This document shows, in pieces, positions 9,289 to 17,443 of a DNA stretch of 64,000 nucleotides. The translations under genes and the position numbers were made by a program. Under the pieces are notes generated by a model, which did not search any database, was not told where the DNA came from, and saw only the letters and a program-made list of their open reading frames with translations. Each line of letters starts with the position of its first letter. The stretch's first letter is position 1. This stretch comes from Algoriphagus iocasae. Lineage in GTDB: Bacteria > Bacteroidota > Bacteroidia > Cytophagales > Cyclobacteriaceae. Location of the stretch: NCBI RefSeq assembly GCF_014206875.1, contig NZ_JACIJO010000003.1:886660-950659 (forward strand), read 5' to 3'.

Positions 9289-10503
9289 TTATGCTTCTAA
9301 AACAGCCTGAACTTTGTCCGCTGCTTCTTTCAACGTGATGGCAGATTGAACTTTCAATCCTGACTCATCGATGATTTTAGCACCTTCTATTGCGTTTGTT
9401 CCTTGTAGTCTTACGATAATTGGAACTCTGATGTCTCCAATTGATTTATATGCTTCTACCACACCATTTGCAATTCTATCACATCTTACGATTCCACCGA
9501 AAACGTTGATCAAGATTGCTTTTACATTAGGATCCTGAAGGATAATTCTAAATCCAGCTTCAACAGTAGTAGCATTTGCTCCTCCTCCAACATCTAGGAA
9601 GTTTGCAGGCTCACCACCAGAAAGCTTGATCATATCCATAGTCGCCATTGCAAGACCAGCACCATTTACCATACAACCTACGTTTCCGTCAAGTTTTACA
9701 TAGTTCAAGCCTGATTTTCCAGCTTCTACTTCCAATGGATCCTCTTCTGCCAAATCTCTCAACTCAGCAAGGTCAGCATGTCTGTAAAGTGCGTTATCAT
9801 CCAAATTTACTTTGGCATCTACTGCCAAAATCTTATCATCTGAAGTTTTCAACACAGGGTTGATTTCAAACTGAGAAGAATCAGTTGCTTCGTATGCTTT
9901 GTAAAGAGCAGCAATGAATTTTACCATCTCTTTGAAAGCTGTACCAGTCAAACCTAATTTGAAGGCAACTTTTCTGATCTGGAATCCCTGAAGTCCAACT
10001 TTAGGATCGATCCATTCTTTGATGATTTTTTCTGGAGAATGTTCTGCCACCTCTTCGATGTCCATTCCTCCTTCGGTAGAAGCCATGATGACATTGCTTC
10101 CACTTGCTCTATCCAAAAGGATAGATAAATAATATTCTTTTGGTTCGGATGCTCCTGGGTAGTACACATCTTCTGCAACAAGTACTTTGTTTACTACTTT
10201 GCCTTCCGGTCCTGTCTGATGCGTCACCAAAGTCCCGCCCAGAATATTTTTAGCTTTTTCAGCTACATCTTCTAGTTTTTTGGCAAGAACCACACCGTTT
10301 GATCCAGTTTGCTGGATTTTACCTTTTCCTCGGCCACCGGCATGAATTTGAGCTTTGATCACATACCAGGAAGTTCCGGTTTGAGCATTTAGCTTTTCTG
10401 CTGCTTCCTGAGCTGCTTCTGGACTGTCGGCTACAATACCTTCCTGAATGCGAACTCCATAACCTTTTAATACTTCTTTAGCCTGATATTCGTGAATATT
10501 CAT
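9289..10503 (-). CDS. sucC: Succinyl-CoA synthetase (ADP-forming), beta subunit
   Basis: This TCA-cycle enzyme joins with SucD to interconvert succinyl-CoA and succinate with formation of ATP or GTP. The 404 residues show the ATP-grasp start MNIHEYQAKEVLKGYGV, the nucleotide-binding KAQIHAGGRGKG, FEINPVL near residue 213, VNGAGLAMATMD, and the CoA-ligase motif FLDVGGGAN followed by INVFGGIVRCD. Length is typical. No sucD gene is next to it in the window, as often seen in Bacteroidota. The upstream region carries a REP/MITE-like element. Confidence 0.96.
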   Translation of the reverse strand: MNIHEYQAKEVLKGYGVRIQEGIVADSPEAAQEAAEKLNAQTGTSWYVIKAQIHAGGRGKGKIQQTGSNGVVLAKKLEDVAEKAKNILGGTLVTHQTGPEGKVVNKVLVAEDVYYPGASEPKEYYLSILLDRASGSNVIMASTEGGMDIEEVAEHSPEKIIKEWIDPKVGLQGFQIRKVAFKLGLTGTAFKEMVKFIAALYKAYEATDSSQFEINPVLKTSDDKILAVDAKVNLDDNALYRHADLAELRDLAEEDPLEVEAGKSGLNYVKLDGNVGCMVNGAGLAMATMDMIKLSGGEPANFLDVGGGANATTVEAGFRIILQDPNVKAILINVFGGIVRCDRIANGVVEAYKSIGDIRVPIIVRLQGTNAIEGAKIIDESGLKVQSAITLKEAADKVQAVLEA

Positions 10504-10525
10504 GTGTGTAAGATTTTTTTCTCAA

Positions 10526-10617
10526 TTGTCATCCCGATAGCTATCGGTAGGAATCTCGCATGGTTAGGGTTATTACCCCTATAACTTTTCAGTCATGCTA
10601 GATTTCATCCTATGAAA
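10526..10617. repeat. REP/MITE-like imperfect inverted element
   Basis: The element begins with a perfect 14-bp palindrome, CCGATAGCTATCGG, at 10534-10547, flanked by GTCATC. A further imperfect inverted repeat pairs GGTAGGAATCTCGCATG (10546-10562) with CATGCTAGATTTCATCC (10594-10610). Such GTCATCCCGATAGCTATCGG elements look like dispersed extragenic repeats. It lies in the 5' region between the divergent sucC and lolD-like genes. Only one copy is visible here, so the repeat nature is inferred from its structure. Confidence 0.5.
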
Positions 10618-10759
10618 ATTTTTGCCCGAAGTTAAGTCCTCTGAGTCGATAAATCAACCCCGGAATAATCCTTTCTTCTCAAAAAATGCCGTTTATTGGG
10701 AATTAAATACGTATCTGGAAAAGATTTATTCTAATTTTAAATCCGTAAAAAATCTTACT

Positions 10760-11410
10760 ATGCTGAAAGCCAGTGGTATCCATAAGCACTATGGAAATCT
10801 ACATGTATTAAAAGGGGTTGACCTTGAAATTTCATCTTCTGAAATAGTTTCTATTGTTGGCTCCTCTGGAGCGGGAAAAAGTACCCTTTTACACATCTTA
10901 GGAACCTTGGATAAACCTGATGAAGGGGAATTGTCGATGAATGGCAAAAACCTCTTAGACCTAAATGGAGTCAATCTGGCAAAATTCAGAAATGAGCAAA
11001 TAGGATTTATTTTTCAGTTTCATAATCTTCTTCCTGAATTTACAGCTTCAGAAAATATTCAGATTCCGGGTTTGATAAAAGGAACTGATCCAAAACAATT
11101 GGAAAAAAGGGCGGGGGAGCTTGCTGAGATTTTAGGAATCAGTCATCGATTGGATCATAAACCTTCCACACTTTCTGGAGGTGAACAGCAAAGAATTGCT
11201 GTAGCACGTGCTCTTATCAATGACCCTGCTATTATTTTTGCTGATGAACCTAGCGGGAATTTAGATACCCAAAATGCAAGAGCGCTTCACACCTTGTTTT
11301 TTACTCTTCGCAAAGAGCTGGGGCAGGCATTTGTAATTGTCACGCACAATGAAGAACTGGCAGGAATGGCCGATCGAATGGTGACCATGAAAGATGGTGT
11401 GATTCTTTAA
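10760..11410 (+). CDS. LolD-like ABC transporter ATPase
   Basis: This is an ATP-binding subunit of about 216 residues. The reading frame is open further upstream with a TTG at 10622, but those 46 residues have no family match, so the ATG at 10760 (MLKASGIHKHYG) is preferred. Walker A is GSSGAGKST, the Q-loop is in FQFHNLLPEF, the signature is LSGGEQQRIAVARAL, Walker B is IIFADEPSGNLD and the switch histidine is in VTHNEE. The pattern fits the LolD/MacB/FtsE group that drives lipoprotein release or MacB-type export. No permease gene is adjacent. It converges on the peroxiredoxin gene with a four-base overlap of stop codons. Confidence 0.85.
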   Translation: MLKASGIHKHYGNLHVLKGVDLEISSSEIVSIVGSSGAGKSTLLHILGTLDKPDEGELSMNGKNLLDLNGVNLAKFRNEQIGFIFQFHNLLPEFTASENIQIPGLIKGTDPKQLEKRAGELAEILGISHRLDHKPSTLSGGEQQRIAVARALINDPAIIFADEPSGNLDTQNARALHTLFFTLRKELGQAFVIVTHNEELAGMADRMVTMKDGVIL

Positions 11411-11862
11411 GCCTTCTTATTAATGTTTTTAAGCATGGATTCAATATGAGATTTTGCCTCAAACATTTCTGAAAAAGAGGCTTCTATTTCATGCTTCTCA
11501 TTGAGTAAATAAGTGATCCTTTTTGGCATTTTGATTAAAGGCACTAGTGCATCATAGGCTTTACATACTTTTCCTGAAGGATCGGAGAGCAAATCAAAAG
11601 GTAGTTTGTATTCTTTTTTGAATTTTTCGTGAGAAGGTATATCATCCTTACTGATTCCTAAAATCGGAATGGAGAGGTCTCTGAAATCTTCAAATTTGTC
11701 TCGAAATTCGCAGGCCTCTGCAGTACAAACTCTAGTGAAATCTTTTGGATAAAAATAAACTATCAAAGCTTTTCCTTCGAAATCCCTAGAAAGAGTGATT
11801 TTTTTATCTCCGGTAGCTGCCAGAGTGAAATCCGGTGCTTTTGTTCCTTTTTTTAACGCCAT
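11407..11862 (-). CDS. bcp: Thiol peroxiredoxin, Bcp/PrxQ type
   Basis: The 151 residues reduce hydroperoxides using thioredoxin-like donors. The peroxidatic cysteine is Cys46 and the PrxQ-type resolving cysteine is Cys51, in FTRVCTAEAC. The usual motif is TPGCTxEAC, so the residues before Cys46 (TRV) are unusual for the family, although the Thr and both cysteines are kept. GISKDD and KAYDAL match the rest of the fold. It overlaps the stop codon of the LolD-like gene tail-to-tail. Confidence 0.9.
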   Translation of the reverse strand: MALKKGTKAPDFTLAATGDKKITLSRDFEGKALIVYFYPKDFTRVCTAEACEFRDKFEDFRDLSIPILGISKDDIPSHEKFKKEYKLPFDLLSDPSGKVCKAYDALVPLIKMPKRITYLLNEKHEIEASFSEMFEAKSHIESMLKNINKKA

Positions 11863-11984
11863 ATCTCCAACCTAACTAGCAACTAAAATCAAAAGTTTCA
11901 ATTTTTTTTATTTCCATTGAAATAGTCTGAACTATCCATTGGATTTTTACATTTGGATTCCATAAACCACCAAATAATCCGCCT

Positions 11985-12821
11985 GTGAAAATCAGCAGCG
12001 TCCAGTCTATGATCTTGGCTGGGATATTTTTTGCCTTGATGAATGTATCTGTTAAATACGTTCCTCATATCCCTGCTATAGAGATTATTCTTTTTAGATC
12101 TCTATTTAGTTTGGTGTTCAGTTATAGCGTGCTGAAAAGGCAAAATGTCAAGGTTTTTGGGAATAATAAGAAATTATTGGTATTGAGAGGGGTTGTTGGT
12201 TCAGTAGGATTGATTTCATTCTTTTATACCCTGCAAAAAATCCCACTTGCCAGTGCTGTGACGCTACAATATCTCTCACCTATTTTGACGACCATTCTTG
12301 GAATCTTCTTGGTAAGGGAAAAAGTAAAACCGATTCAGTTTCTCTTCTTCGGAATTTCTTTTCTAGGAGTGGTTTTGGTTCAGGGTTTTGATACCCGTGT
12401 CAATCTGCTATACGCGAGTATTGGTTTTATTTCGGCTTTATTTTCAGGTTTGGCTTATAATGTAATCCGAAAGCTCAAAAACACTGAGCATCCATTGGTA
12501 ATCATATTTTACTTTCCTTTGGTCACATTGCCAATTGCTATCCTGATCAGTTTCTTCACTTGGGTTCAGCCGGAGGGTTGGGATTGGGGAATTCTTTTAT
12601 GGATTGGAATCTGTACCCAGACCGCTCAGTATTTTATGACTGTGGCTTACCAAAATGCTAATGTTTCCAAAATTTCCAGTCTCAGTTATTTAGGAGTTTT
12701 CTATGCCCTGATATTTGGTTTTTTCTTTTTTGGAGAAGCCTATACATTAATGGCCTATGTAGGAATGGCGCTTTTATTATTAGGAGTAGTTTTAAACTAC
12801 CGGGTAAAAAACCCAGCCTAA
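11985..12821 (+). CDS. EamA-family (DMT) membrane transporter
   Basis: The 278 residues form about ten hydrophobic helices, arranged as two EamA repeats (about 5-135 and 145-275). Motifs include PAIEIILFRSLFS in the first repeat and AQYFMTVAYQNANVSKISSLSYL in the second. The family moves small metabolites, often amino acids, outward. The start is GTG at 11985; no ATG lies upstream in frame near enough. The substrate cannot be predicted. pncB follows after 55 bases on the same strand, so it may be in the same operon. Confidence 0.82.
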   Translation: MKISSVQSMILAGIFFALMNVSVKYVPHIPAIEIILFRSLFSLVFSYSVLKRQNVKVFGNNKKLLVLRGVVGSVGLISFFYTLQKIPLASAVTLQYLSPILTTILGIFLVREKVKPIQFLFFGISFLGVVLVQGFDTRVNLLYASIGFISALFSGLAYNVIRKLKNTEHPLVIIFYFPLVTLPIAILISFFTWVQPEGWDWGILLWIGICTQTAQYFMTVAYQNANVSKISSLSYLGVFYALIFGFFFFGEAYTLMAYVGMALLLLGVVLNYRVKNPA

Positions 12822-12876
12822 ATCGGTTTGGTCTAGCCAAGCTCAATATTTACCTTTATAACCTAGCTTTTTTTCT

Positions 12877-14367
12877 ATGAAAATCACCAAAGATTTATAC
12901 CAAGGTTCCTTAGCACTTTTAACTGATTTCTATCAATTGACCATGGCTTATGCCTATTGGAAATCCGGTAAGGCAGAGCAAGAGGCCGTTTTCAATTTGT
13001 TTTTTAGGAAACATCCTTTTCAGGGAGGATTTACTTTGGCCGCAGGCCTGGATTATGTAATTGACTATTGTAAGAATTTCAAATTTGGAAAAGAGGATAT
13101 TCATTACTTGTCTGAAATGAAAGATAAGGATGGGGAAAGACTGTTCGACCCAGGGTTTTTGGATTATTTATCCAATATGAAATTCACTTGTGACATCGAT
13201 GCTGTAGAGGAGGGAACGGTTGTTTTTCCTAATGCTCCGATGATCCGGGTAAAAGGGCCTTTGATTCAATGCCAATTACTGGAAACTCCTTTATTGAACA
13301 TCTTTAATTTCCAGACCTTGATAGCCACCAAAGCCGCAAGAATTAATCTTGCTGCCAAAGGAGAACCTGTATTAGAGTTTGGGTTGAGGAGGGCGCAAGG
13401 AATCGATGGTGCCTTGGCGGCATCTAGAGCTTCCTATATCGGAGGTTGTACTTCCACTAGTAATGTTATGGCTGGAAAGCTATTTGGTATTCCTGTTTCC
13501 GGAACTCATGCCCATAGCTGGATCATGTCTTTTGAAACTGAATTGGAGGCTTTTGAGGCTTATGCTGATGCTTTTCCAGACCAATGTATTTTCTTGGTTG
13601 ATACCTATGATACATTAAATGGAGTCAAGAATGCGATAAAAGTAGGGGAGGCTTTGCGAAGCAGAGGAAAAGAGATGGTAGGAATCCGAATAGATTCTGG
13701 TGACTTGGCCTATTACAGTAACAAAGCCCGGGAAATGCTGGATGAGGCTGGTTTTCCGGATGCGAAAATTGTTGCTTCCAATGATCTTGACGAACATATC
13801 ATTACCTCATTGAAGGGGCAGGAAGCTTCGATTAATGTTTGGGGAGTGGGAACAAAGTTGGTCACTGCCTTTGATCAGCCAGCCTTAGGTGCTGTTTATA
13901 AATTATCAGCTATCCGAATAGAGAATGGAACATATGTGCCCAAGATCAAAATTTCCCAACAATCTCTAAAAATCAATGTGCCGGGATTTCATAATGTGAA
14001 ACGCTATTATTCTAAAGGAATGGCTGTCGCAGATATGATTTACTTGGAAGATCAGGAAATCAATCCAAAGGGGATTGTCATTATTGATCCAATAGATAGT
14101 ACAAGGAGAAAAAGAATTATGCCGTACTTCTATCAGGAAGAAATTTTGCTCAAGCCGATTTTCCGGGAAGGAAAACAAGTTTATACCTCTCCAGACCTTT
14201 CTACCATTAGAAATAGAGCAGCTTCCCAATTGGAATCATTGGATAAAACCCACAAGCGTATGGTAAATCCACATTTGTATCCAGTTGGATTAGAGGAAAA
14301 TCTGCACCATTTAAGAACAGAATTGGTTCTAAAAGCACAAAAACTGGATCAGAAAGATGAAAAATAG
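12877..14367 (+). CDS. pncB: Nicotinate phosphoribosyltransferase
   Basis: This enzyme converts nicotinate and PRPP to nicotinate mononucleotide in the NAD salvage (Preiss-Handler) pathway. The 496 residues begin with LLTDFYQLTMAYAYW, the typical start of the family. They include FGLRRAQGIDGALAASRA, the histidine region VSGTHAHSW (about residue 210), and the phosphate-binding RIDSGDLAYYS. Length matches the long PncB class seen in Bacteroidota. Its last 11 bases overlap the start of pncA, which supplies its substrate. Confidence 0.94.
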   Translation: MKITKDLYQGSLALLTDFYQLTMAYAYWKSGKAEQEAVFNLFFRKHPFQGGFTLAAGLDYVIDYCKNFKFGKEDIHYLSEMKDKDGERLFDPGFLDYLSNMKFTCDIDAVEEGTVVFPNAPMIRVKGPLIQCQLLETPLLNIFNFQTLIATKAARINLAAKGEPVLEFGLRRAQGIDGALAASRASYIGGCTSTSNVMAGKLFGIPVSGTHAHSWIMSFETELEAFEAYADAFPDQCIFLVDTYDTLNGVKNAIKVGEALRSRGKEMVGIRIDSGDLAYYSNKAREMLDEAGFPDAKIVASNDLDEHIITSLKGQEASINVWGVGTKLVTAFDQPALGAVYKLSAIRIENGTYVPKIKISQQSLKINVPGFHNVKRYYSKGMAVADMIYLEDQEINPKGIVIIDPIDSTRRKRIMPYFYQEEILLKPIFREGKQVYTSPDLSTIRNRAASQLESLDKTHKRMVNPHLYPVGLEENLHHLRTELVLKAQKLDQKDEK

Positions 14368-14992
14368 AAACGAAGCACTGATCATCGTTGATGTTCAGAA
14401 TGATTTTATACCTGGAGGAGCTTTGGCGGTAAATGAAGGAGATCAGATTGTACCTGTGATAAATAAGATTCAAAAAGAATTCGAGTTTATCGTTGCCACG
14501 CAAGATTTCCATCCTTCGAATCATGGAAGTTTCGCGGCGAATCATCCCGGAAAAAAAGTCGGGGAATTCGTTGGATTAGGAGGACTAAATCAAATTTTAT
14601 GGCCGGTTCACTGCGTTCAGGGAACTTTTGGAGCAGAATTTCATAAAGATCTGGACCGAGAAAAATGGAAAGCTGTATTTCAAAAAGGTACAAATCCAGA
14701 GGTAGATTCTTATTCGGGTTTTTTTGATAACGCCAGAAGAGGAGACACTGGTTTGGGAGATTTCCTGAAAAGCAATGGGATAAAAAAAGTATATATCTGT
14801 GGTTTAGCTTTAGACTATTGTGTGAAGTTTACTGCTTTGGATGCTCAAAGTTTAGGTTTTGAGACAGTCTTGATTGTAGATGCTACGAGAGCAGTGAATA
14901 TTGATCCTATGGATGGTGATTTTGCAATCGAGGAACTGGCGAAATCAAAAATCAGAATTATTAACAGCCACGAATTAGAAAATCATGTTTGA
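14357..14992 (+). CDS. pncA: Nicotinamidase
   Basis: This enzyme hydrolyses nicotinamide to nicotinate and ammonia, feeding PncB. The 211 residues show the isochorismatase fold with catalytic Asp in IIVDVQNDFIPGGAL, metal-binding residues in TQDFHPSNHGSFA, the conserved LWPVHCVQGT, and the nucleophilic Cys in ICGLALDYCV. It overlaps pncB by 11 bases at its start and the thioesterase gene by 8 bases at its end, so the three genes look translationally coupled. Confidence 0.95.
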   Translation: MKNRNEALIIVDVQNDFIPGGALAVNEGDQIVPVINKIQKEFEFIVATQDFHPSNHGSFAANHPGKKVGEFVGLGGLNQILWPVHCVQGTFGAEFHKDLDREKWKAVFQKGTNPEVDSYSGFFDNARRGDTGLGDFLKSNGIKKVYICGLALDYCVKFTALDAQSLGFETVLIVDATRAVNIDPMDGDFAIEELAKSKIRIINSHELENHV

Positions 14993-15497
14993 ATACGATC
15001 CACAAAAGCATTATCCATCTGAGACGGAAAGCAGAGTTGTCATTCGGTTTCAGGATTGTGATCCATTGAGACATTTAAATAACGCCAAGTATTTTGACTA
15101 CTTCTTCAATGCCAGAGAAGACCAAGTTCCGAAATTGTATGGACTGGAAGTGATGGATTTGATCAAGAAATACAAAGCTGCTTGGGTGGTATACAACCAT
15201 AATATCAGCTACGTCAAACCTGCGATGGTGGGGGAATGGGTTAGAATTATGAGCCGGATTATTTGGCATAATCACAATACTATCGTCGTTGAATATTACA
15301 TGACGGATGATAGCAAAAAACAATTGAAGACGGTTCTTTGGTCTACGATGCGATACGTGACTTTGGCTGAAGGTAAGTCAACGGACCATACAGGAGCAGT
15401 GATGGATTTCCTAAAAGCAACCTCAGGAAACCTAGATATTTCTGATATGGATATCAAAGATCGGGTAAAGAAATTAAGCCTGGAACTCAAAAAATAA
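14985..15497 (+). CDS. Acyl-CoA thioesterase, hotdog fold (YbgC/FadM type)
   Basis: The 170 residues start the fold with VVIRFQDCDPLRHLNNAKYFDYF. This is the 4HBT motif with the catalytic Asp (about residue 27) and the helix HLNNAKY. WVVYNHNISYVKPA and MRYVTL complete the hotdog. The family cleaves acyl-CoA or acyl-ACP thioesters. It overlaps pncA by 8 bases; a link to NAD salvage is not obvious, and it may simply share the transcript. A terminator or regulatory hairpin follows at 15534. Confidence 0.85.
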   Translation: MFEYDPQKHYPSETESRVVIRFQDCDPLRHLNNAKYFDYFFNAREDQVPKLYGLEVMDLIKKYKAAWVVYNHNISYVKPAMVGEWVRIMSRIIWHNHNTIVVEYYMTDDSKKQLKTVLWSTMRYVTLAEGKSTDHTGAVMDFLKATSGNLDISDMDIKDRVKKLSLELKK

Positions 15498-15533
15498 ATT
15501 TGACATAAGTCAATTTTATGTGTCTCAGCGGAC

Positions 15534-15561
15534 AAAACCTGTACAGCACCGTACAGGTTTT
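15534..15561 (+). terminator. Hairpin after the thioesterase gene: terminator and/or first dyad
   Basis: AAAACCTGTAC pairs perfectly with GTACAGGTTTT over a 6-base loop, and a T-rich tract follows. It fits a terminator for pncB-pncA-thioesterase. The same dyad, with the same 6-base spacing, stands 1.57 kb downstream at 17106-17126, far from any gene end, so it may instead belong to the control region of the duplicated gene. Confidence 0.6.
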
Positions 15562-15670
15562 ATTTTTATATATAGTTTGATTTCAATGTTTTATGAAAAA
15601 AAATAAAATTAAATTTTATTAATAAACACAATAAACTGTAACCTCCATTTTTGGAAATTACCCCTTATTC

Positions 15671-15695
15671 TGTCCGCTGCCATGACAGTCGGACA
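15671..15695. promoter_or_regulatory. Inverted repeat TGTCCG-N13-CGGACA upstream of first paralog
   Basis: Six-base arms are perfectly inverted with 13 bases between them. The first base lies 205 bases before the ATG at 15876. A related repeat, TGTCCGCT...AGCGAACA, begins 205 bases before the second paralog's ATG. The conserved position suggests a regulator-binding site; the regulator is unknown. Confidence 0.5.
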
Positions 15696-15875
15696 AGAAA
15701 TATTTAAATTTTGTTCGATAATGTTCGTTTATATGTCCAAACATTAAAATAATATTTTGTAATAATTAATTTTTATTAAGAATTAGATCCTTGAAAAAAG
15801 TTTGAATTGGCATGTTCAATTGGTTTTGGTATGAGCTTGGTGTCTTGGTAAGCACGACACTAAACCAACATTGTT

Positions 15876-16460
15876 ATGAAAACTTTATTCACTTTAGCAT
15901 TGGCAGGCGCCTTATCTTTTAGCGCTTTGGCCTCAGCAGACGAAGATTTAAGAGCTTTATCTGACGTAAATTCTAATTACAAAAAAATCAATGTCCTATT
16001 AAGAGAGGGAGTTGGCGATGCCAAAATTGTCCTTTTAAATGAAGATGGACATAAACTTCACCAAAGAAAAGTCCATGTAAAAGGAGATGACATTATGGTT
16101 CCTTATAATCTGGACGATTTGCCTTGTGGGGAATATCAGATTAGGATATCCACCGAGGATGAAGAGGTTGTCTACACGGTAGAAACCAAAGAAAAACCAA
16201 TTGCTGCTTCGGATATGCCTTTAATGGCTTATGGAAAATTGCTTGACGACAATACAATTAATTTGACTGTAATCGGATTGCTGGAACCTGGGGTAGATGT
16301 AAAGGTAAAAACTGAAAAAGGCGGCCGGGTAGTTCATGAAGAATTCATTGACCAACCAGAAGGTTTCAAAAAAGCATTCTCATTTAATGGTATTGACCCA
16401 GAAGATATTTACCTGGAATTGACCGATGCCATCGGTAGAACAAGAATCATCCATTTCTAG
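15876..16460 (+). CDS. Small secreted protein, paralog A
   Basis: The 194 residues have a clean Sec signal peptide (MKTLFTLALAGALSFSALAS, cleavage near residue 20). The mature domain is acidic and beta-rich, with regularly spaced segments KINVLLREGVGDAKIVLLNEDG, LMVPY-like DIMVPYNLDDLPCGEYQIRI, and a second half beginning LMAYGKLLDDNTINLTVIGLLEPGVDV. Two Ig-like beta-sandwich repeats, as in secreted DUF3244-type proteins, are plausible, but I do not recognise the family with certainty. One cysteine (in LPCGEY) is replaced by Ala in paralog B. Roughly 60 percent of residues match paralog B by eye. It is followed by its own terminator. Confidence 0.8.
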   Translation: MKTLFTLALAGALSFSALASADEDLRALSDVNSNYKKINVLLREGVGDAKIVLLNEDGHKLHQRKVHVKGDDIMVPYNLDDLPCGEYQIRISTEDEEVVYTVETKEKPIAASDMPLMAYGKLLDDNTINLTVIGLLEPGVDVKVKTEKGGRVVHEEFIDQPEGFKKAFSFNGIDPEDIYLELTDAIGRTRIIHF

Positions 16461-16492
16461 GATTTCGATATTTAGTTTAGTTGACAAAAAGG

Positions 16493-16520
16493 CCATGATC
16501 AGATGATTGTGGTTTTTTTT
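16493..16520 (+). terminator. Terminator of paralog A
   Basis: CCATGATC pairs with GATTGTGG (two G-U pairs) across loop AGAT, followed by eight T. It lies 32 bases after the stop codon. Confidence 0.7.
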
Positions 16521-16957
16521 GTTTTTACCTATATAGGATTTGACTTCCTGTTTAAAATTGCTCAAAGAAATCTTCTAGCCTTTATTAATTTTTTAAGACG
16601 AGATGACTTTTGAAGGTTTTTAATTAGGAAGGTCATAAGTAATCATTCGTTTTTTCATAGGAGAGGAGCCTATTTATAGGGTGTTCTTATTCCTATATAT
16701 AAAGAGTCAATTCAATTAGCTCAGCTCTTTTATTTTTACCGAGTAAGTAAATTCAATTTTCATCATTAAAGAAATACAGCTCTTGAACTTTAAAAGAAAG
16801 TCCATTGGAAGCAATTTGAAATAAAATCTATTTAGGAATTCTATGCCGAATTTTTAGATTTTTCATATTGTAAATCAACTTTCTTACCATTGCCAAAGGA
16901 AAAAGGGTTTGATGTATTCTTCAAAGTTCTGTGGAAAGTGGACTGTCGTCGGTGGAA

Positions 16958-17014
16958 GATTATCCGCGACTTTCTAAACTTATTCTTTAACTACTGGCTG
17001 CATTGCGGATAATC
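16958..17014. repeat. Wide inverted repeat GATTATCCGC ... GCGGATAATC
   Basis: Perfect 10-base arms at 16958-16967 and 17005-17014 are separated by 37 bases. ATG and a run of seven T follow on the + strand. It may be a hairpin of a non-coding transcript or a two-site operator. No equivalent is visible in front of paralog A. Confidence 0.45.
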
Positions 17015-17098
17015 ATGTTTTTTTAAATACCTAATCCATCTAACGATTCTCGTTTTCGAAGTTCCAACTAGAAAATTGTTCACTAAGTTGATTCCTAA

Positions 17099-17126
17099 CG
17101 GACGAAACCTGTACAAAAGCGTACAG
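17099..17126. promoter_or_regulatory. Dyad upstream of second paralog
   Basis: CGGACG is followed by ACCTGTAC and GTACAG with a 6-base spacer, as at 15529-15557 (CGGACA, ACCTGTAC, GTACAGGT). It begins 140 bases before the TGTCCG repeat, against 142 in the first copy. Here no gene ends nearby, so a simple terminator role is less likely. Confidence 0.5.
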
Positions 17127-17238
17127 TTAATTTTTGGCAGGATTGGCACAAAAATATTTTTAAAGATTTTCAGGAATTAATTTTCCTTAACATCTCTCTA
17201 TACCTGTAACCTTCAGTTTTCTAAAAAACCCAAAAATC

Positions 17239-17263
17239 TGTCCGCTAACAATACAAGCGAACA
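17239..17263. promoter_or_regulatory. Inverted repeat TGTCCGCT ... AGCGAACA upstream of second paralog
   Basis: The arms TGTCCGCT (17239-17246) and AGCGAACA (17256-17263) are inverted with one mismatch. The first base lies 205 bases before the ATG at 17444, the same distance as in the first copy. Confidence 0.5.
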
Positions 17264-17443
17264 GGAGATTGACTTGGAACTGAACAGGTTTTGTTAATTT
17301 TTCGTGAATTTTTCAAAATTTAATTTCGGTAAAGTGTTAAAAAAGTAAAATAAAATCAGTGCAGTAGATTTTGGTTTTGGCAAGGCAGAGCGAATTGGTA
17401 CGTGCTTGGCAATAAGGAAAGCACAACACTAAACCAACATGTT

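Larger units (their letters stand above)
15498..15875 (+). promoter_or_regulatory. Long upstream region of the first secreted-protein paralog
   Basis: These 378 bases hold no gene. They contain the hairpin AAAACCTGTAC/GTACAGGTTTT (15534-15561) and an inverted repeat TGTCCG...CGGACA (15671-15695) exactly 205 bases before the ATG. Just before the ATG is a block, GCTTGG...AAGCAC.ACACTAAACCAACA (15835-15870). All of these recur at nearly the same places in front of the second paralog (17099-17443), while the sequence between them differs. The hairpin may also terminate the thioesterase transcript. Confidence 0.65.
16461..17443 (+). promoter_or_regulatory. 983-base intergenic region before the second paralog
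   Basis: No convincing gene is present. From the left it holds a terminator (16493-16520), about 430 bases of AT-rich sequence without recognisable content, and a wide inverted repeat GATTATCCGC/GCGGATAATC (16958-17014). The copy of the paralog A control region follows: a dyad at 17099-17126, an inverted repeat at 17239-17263 and the pre-ATG block at 17395-17443. Confidence 0.6.

Noticed and set aside
10622..10759. N-terminal extension of the LolD-like ATPase from a TTG at 10622
   Set aside because: The 46 residues have no similarity to ABC ATPases, and the usual N-terminus begins at the ATG at 10760.
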